7,392 nt of DNA from Lachnospiraceae bacterium (GTDB lineage Bacteria; Bacillota; Clostridia; Lachnospirales; Lachnospiraceae), in assembly GCA_017463035.1 (NCBI GenBank), contig JAFTPY010000148.1, positions 1-7,392 on the forward strand. The letters run 5' to 3'. The first letter of the stretch is position 1. Each line of letters opens with the position of its first letter. The position numbers and the translations under genes were made by a program. Shown piece by piece: positions 5,696 through 7,392 of the stretch. Below the pieces are notes generated by a model. That model saw only the letters and a list, made by a program, of their open reading frames with translations, did not search any database and was not told where the DNA came from.

Positions 5696-7392
5696 GGACT
5701 TCGCCCTCCTTATAGTATTTGCTTTGTACTTCAAACATTTCGGCGTATTTGCCACGGGTAGCCATCAGTTCTTCATGGGTACCGGATTCTGCAATGACGC
5801 CGTCCTCCAGTAAAATGATACGGTCGCAGAAGCGGGTGGAGGCAAAACGGTGGGAAATATAGATAGAAGTTTTTCCTTCGGTTAATTCTCTGTAACGTAA
5901 ATATAAGTTGTTTTCCGCAATCGGGTCTAAGGCTGCGGTCGGTTCGTCAAGGATTAAGATAGAACCGTTTTTGTAGATGGCTCTTGCCAACACCAGCTTT
6001 TGCATTTCACCGCCGGAGAGGTCTACGCTGTCATCATGAATGCCCTTCATTAAATGAGTATCGATACCGTTCGGTAATTTCTCGATTTTTTCGTAAATCC
6101 CCGCAAGCTTCATAGCGGCAATGGCATCTTCTCTTGCGGTCGGACGGGTAAGGTCCACGCTTGCCACAAACTCAAACATGGAAAAGGCAATGGTTTTGAT
6201 GTCCTGGAATACCGCGGAAATCATGGAATAGTATTCCTCAATGTTATATTCGTTGATGTGTTTTCCGTTTACCAAAATCTCACCGGAGGTCGGTGCGTAC
6301 AAACCGCAAATCAGCTTGATGAGCGTGGTCTTTCCGGCTCCGTTCATACCCACAAGAGCTAGACTTTCTCCGGCAGAAACGGTTAGGTTCAGTCCGTTGA
6401 TGGTATCTTTTTCCGCACCGTCGTAGCGGTAGTGCACATCCTTTAACTCGATGGTCACAGGACCTGTCGGAAGAGGACACCCTTCACCGTGGTTAAAGGT
6501 GTTCGGATAGTTGTAGAAGTCGCGGTAGTAGGCTATTTTTTCAGCTCTGGTATTCAGTTTTGCAACGCTGGTAATGATACCCTGTAAAAAGCCTGCAATG
6601 CTGCCGGTGAGACCGAAGTAAAACACAAATTCACCCACGGTAATCTTTCCGGCCAGAAGCAGGCCGATTAATACCGCGTAGGCAACACTGTTTTGTATAA
6701 AGGTCATAAGGCCTGCAAGAACGGAAGCAAACAGTCCTCTAAGGGTACAACGCTTATTCCACATGATAAGGTAGCTTTGGTAGTCCCGCATCATTTTGTC
6801 AAGCCAGCCTTCTAAGTTGTACAGCTTAATATCCTTTGCCATGGAGAAGTTTTCGGAAAGCCCTCGTAAGTAATTTCTCTTACGGACTTCCTTTTCCCAG
6901 TGGTGCTTGTTCTTTTCGAAATAGGCCGGTTGCCAACGGGTGGTAAAGTAGGACAGTACGGATACCACTGCAACTACGGCAAAGATAATCGGGTTTAGTA
7001 CGATAAGAAGGGATGCGTATGTAAAAATACCGAGGAAGTTGATGAACGCATCGCTTAAATCCAGCCAAAGAAATTCTAAAGCACAGTTACCCTGACGGGA
7101 GTCGCCGGAGGCATATTCGTGAATTTTCCGGTATTCCTGTTTTTCTGTGTTTTCAAAGTCGGTTTCGTAATGATAGATATGTCCCATTTCCGTCTGATAG
7201 ATTGATGTCGGATAGTATTGTCTGGCTCTGCATCTGGAATTGATAAAGCCCCGTAACAGTTCCAAAAGAACCAGAGGCAGTAAAAAGCTTACAGTAAACC
7301 GGGTCAGCTCCGAAAAGGATGCACCGCCGCCGATGCGGTCAATCAGTTCCTTGGAAAAGAAGGAGTTTAGCAGAGGCTGTACTACGGCGATG
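5688..7392 (-). CDS. ABC exporter half-transporter, partner of the downstream gene; N-terminus beyond window
   Basis: The frame is open from the right edge to the TAA at 5690-5688, giving 567 visible residues. The first visible residues (IAVVQPLLNSFFSKELIDRI) already lie in the membrane domain, so probably only a few dozen residues including the start are missing. Further hydrophobic segments lie near visible residues 33-49, 114-149 (two helices) and 219-272. The ATPase domain is intact: Walker A GMNGAGKT 348-355, Q-loop FQD 395-397, signature LSGGE 458-462, Walker B ILILDE 478-483 with catalytic Glu483, AALD 486-489, switch His514. It is a clear paralogue of the downstream ABC protein (shared EPTAALDPIAE, YISHR, RFCD and GTHEEL). 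Both ATP sites look competent, unlike exporters with one degenerate site. Its promoter and any cargo gene would lie to the right. Confidence 0.95.
   Translation of the reverse strand, partial: IAVVQPLLNSFFSKELIDRIGGGASFSELTRFTVSFLLPLVLLELLRGFINSRCRARQYYPTSIYQTEMGHIYHYETDFENTEKQEYRKIHEYASGDSRQGNCALEFLWLDLSDAFINFLGIFTYASLLIVLNPIIFAVVAVVSVLSYFTTRWQPAYFEKNKHHWEKEVRKRNYLRGLSENFSMAKDIKLYNLEGWLDKMMRDYQSYLIMWNKRCTLRGLFASVLAGLMTFIQNSVAYAVLIGLLLAGKITVGEFVFYFGLTGSIAGFLQGIITSVAKLNTRAEKIAYYRDFYNYPNTFNHGEGCPLPTGPVTIELKDVHYRYDGAEKDTINGLNLTVSAGESLALVGMNGAGKTTLIKLICGLYAPTSGEILVNGKHINEYNIEEYYSMISAVFQDIKTIAFSMFEFVASVDLTRPTAREDAIAAMKLAGIYEKIEKLPNGIDTHLMKGIHDDSVDLSGGEMQKLVLARAIYKNGSILILDEPTAALDPIAENNLYLRYRELTEGKTSIYISHRFASTRFCDRIILLEDGVIAESGTHEELMATRGKYAEMFEVQSKYYKEGEVHA
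5705..5711 (-). promoter_or_regulatory. Ribosome binding site AAGGAGG that fixes the start of the downstream ABC gene
   Basis: The minus strand reads AAGGAGG, 9 nt, then ATG at 5695. It lies within the last codons of the upstream ABC gene, whose TAA (5690-5688) overlaps the new start, a standard arrangement for translational coupling of partner subunits. Confidence 0.85.

Noticed and set aside
5693..5755. Longer start (GTG at 5755) for the downstream ABC protein
   Set aside because: The extra 20 residues lie within the upstream ABC gene and have no matching ribosome binding site; the ATG at 5695 has AAGGAGG at proper spacing.

Overview
The window reads as chromosomal DNA of a Clostridia bacterium, most likely a gut Lachnospiraceae relative. 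The grounds are moderate GC content, AAGGAGG ribosome binding sites, consensus sigma-A promoters, a tRNA with no encoded CCA, and protein styles familiar from that family. The genus cannot be named from sequence alone.

Layout. (1) Bases 1-296 hold the 3' end of a tyrosine recombinase (integrase) on +, cut by the left edge. (2) Bases 297-532 are non-coding. They carry a GC-rich nested-palindrome element of about 110 bp (379-488) and short direct copies of the adjacent tRNA 3' end, as expected at the end of an integrated element. (3) tRNA-Gly(GCC) lies on minus at 533-604, with a perfect consensus promoter and a strong terminator. (4) A two-gene minus-strand operon runs from a promoter at 2828-2856 to a terminator at 713-759. 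It encodes a LysR-type regulator and an unfamiliar two-TM membrane protein whose extracytoplasmic part resembles a stand-alone 5'-nucleotidase C-terminal domain; the genes overlap by 8 nt. (5) A 356-bp divergent intergenic region (2713-3068) has dyads and a repeated 10-mer. (6) An XRE-family HTH regulator with an unrecognised C-terminal domain is on + at 3069-3755. (7) A bidirectional terminator separates it from (8) two overlapping minus-strand genes for full-length-type ABC exporter half-transporters (membrane domain plus ATPase); the upstream one is cut by the right edge.

How the genes fit together. The two ABC proteins probably form a heterodimeric exporter: their genes overlap by 8 nt and each has an intact ATPase site. 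No cargo gene is visible. The LysR protein and the membrane protein are transcriptionally and probably translationally coupled. The XRE regulator faces the ABC operon tail to tail and shares its terminator, so a regulatory link is possible but not shown. Nothing here is clearly a new defence or mobile system. The most unusual items are the LysR-coupled 5'-nucleotidase-C-like membrane protein and the palindromic, tRNA-repeat-bearing junction beside the integrase.
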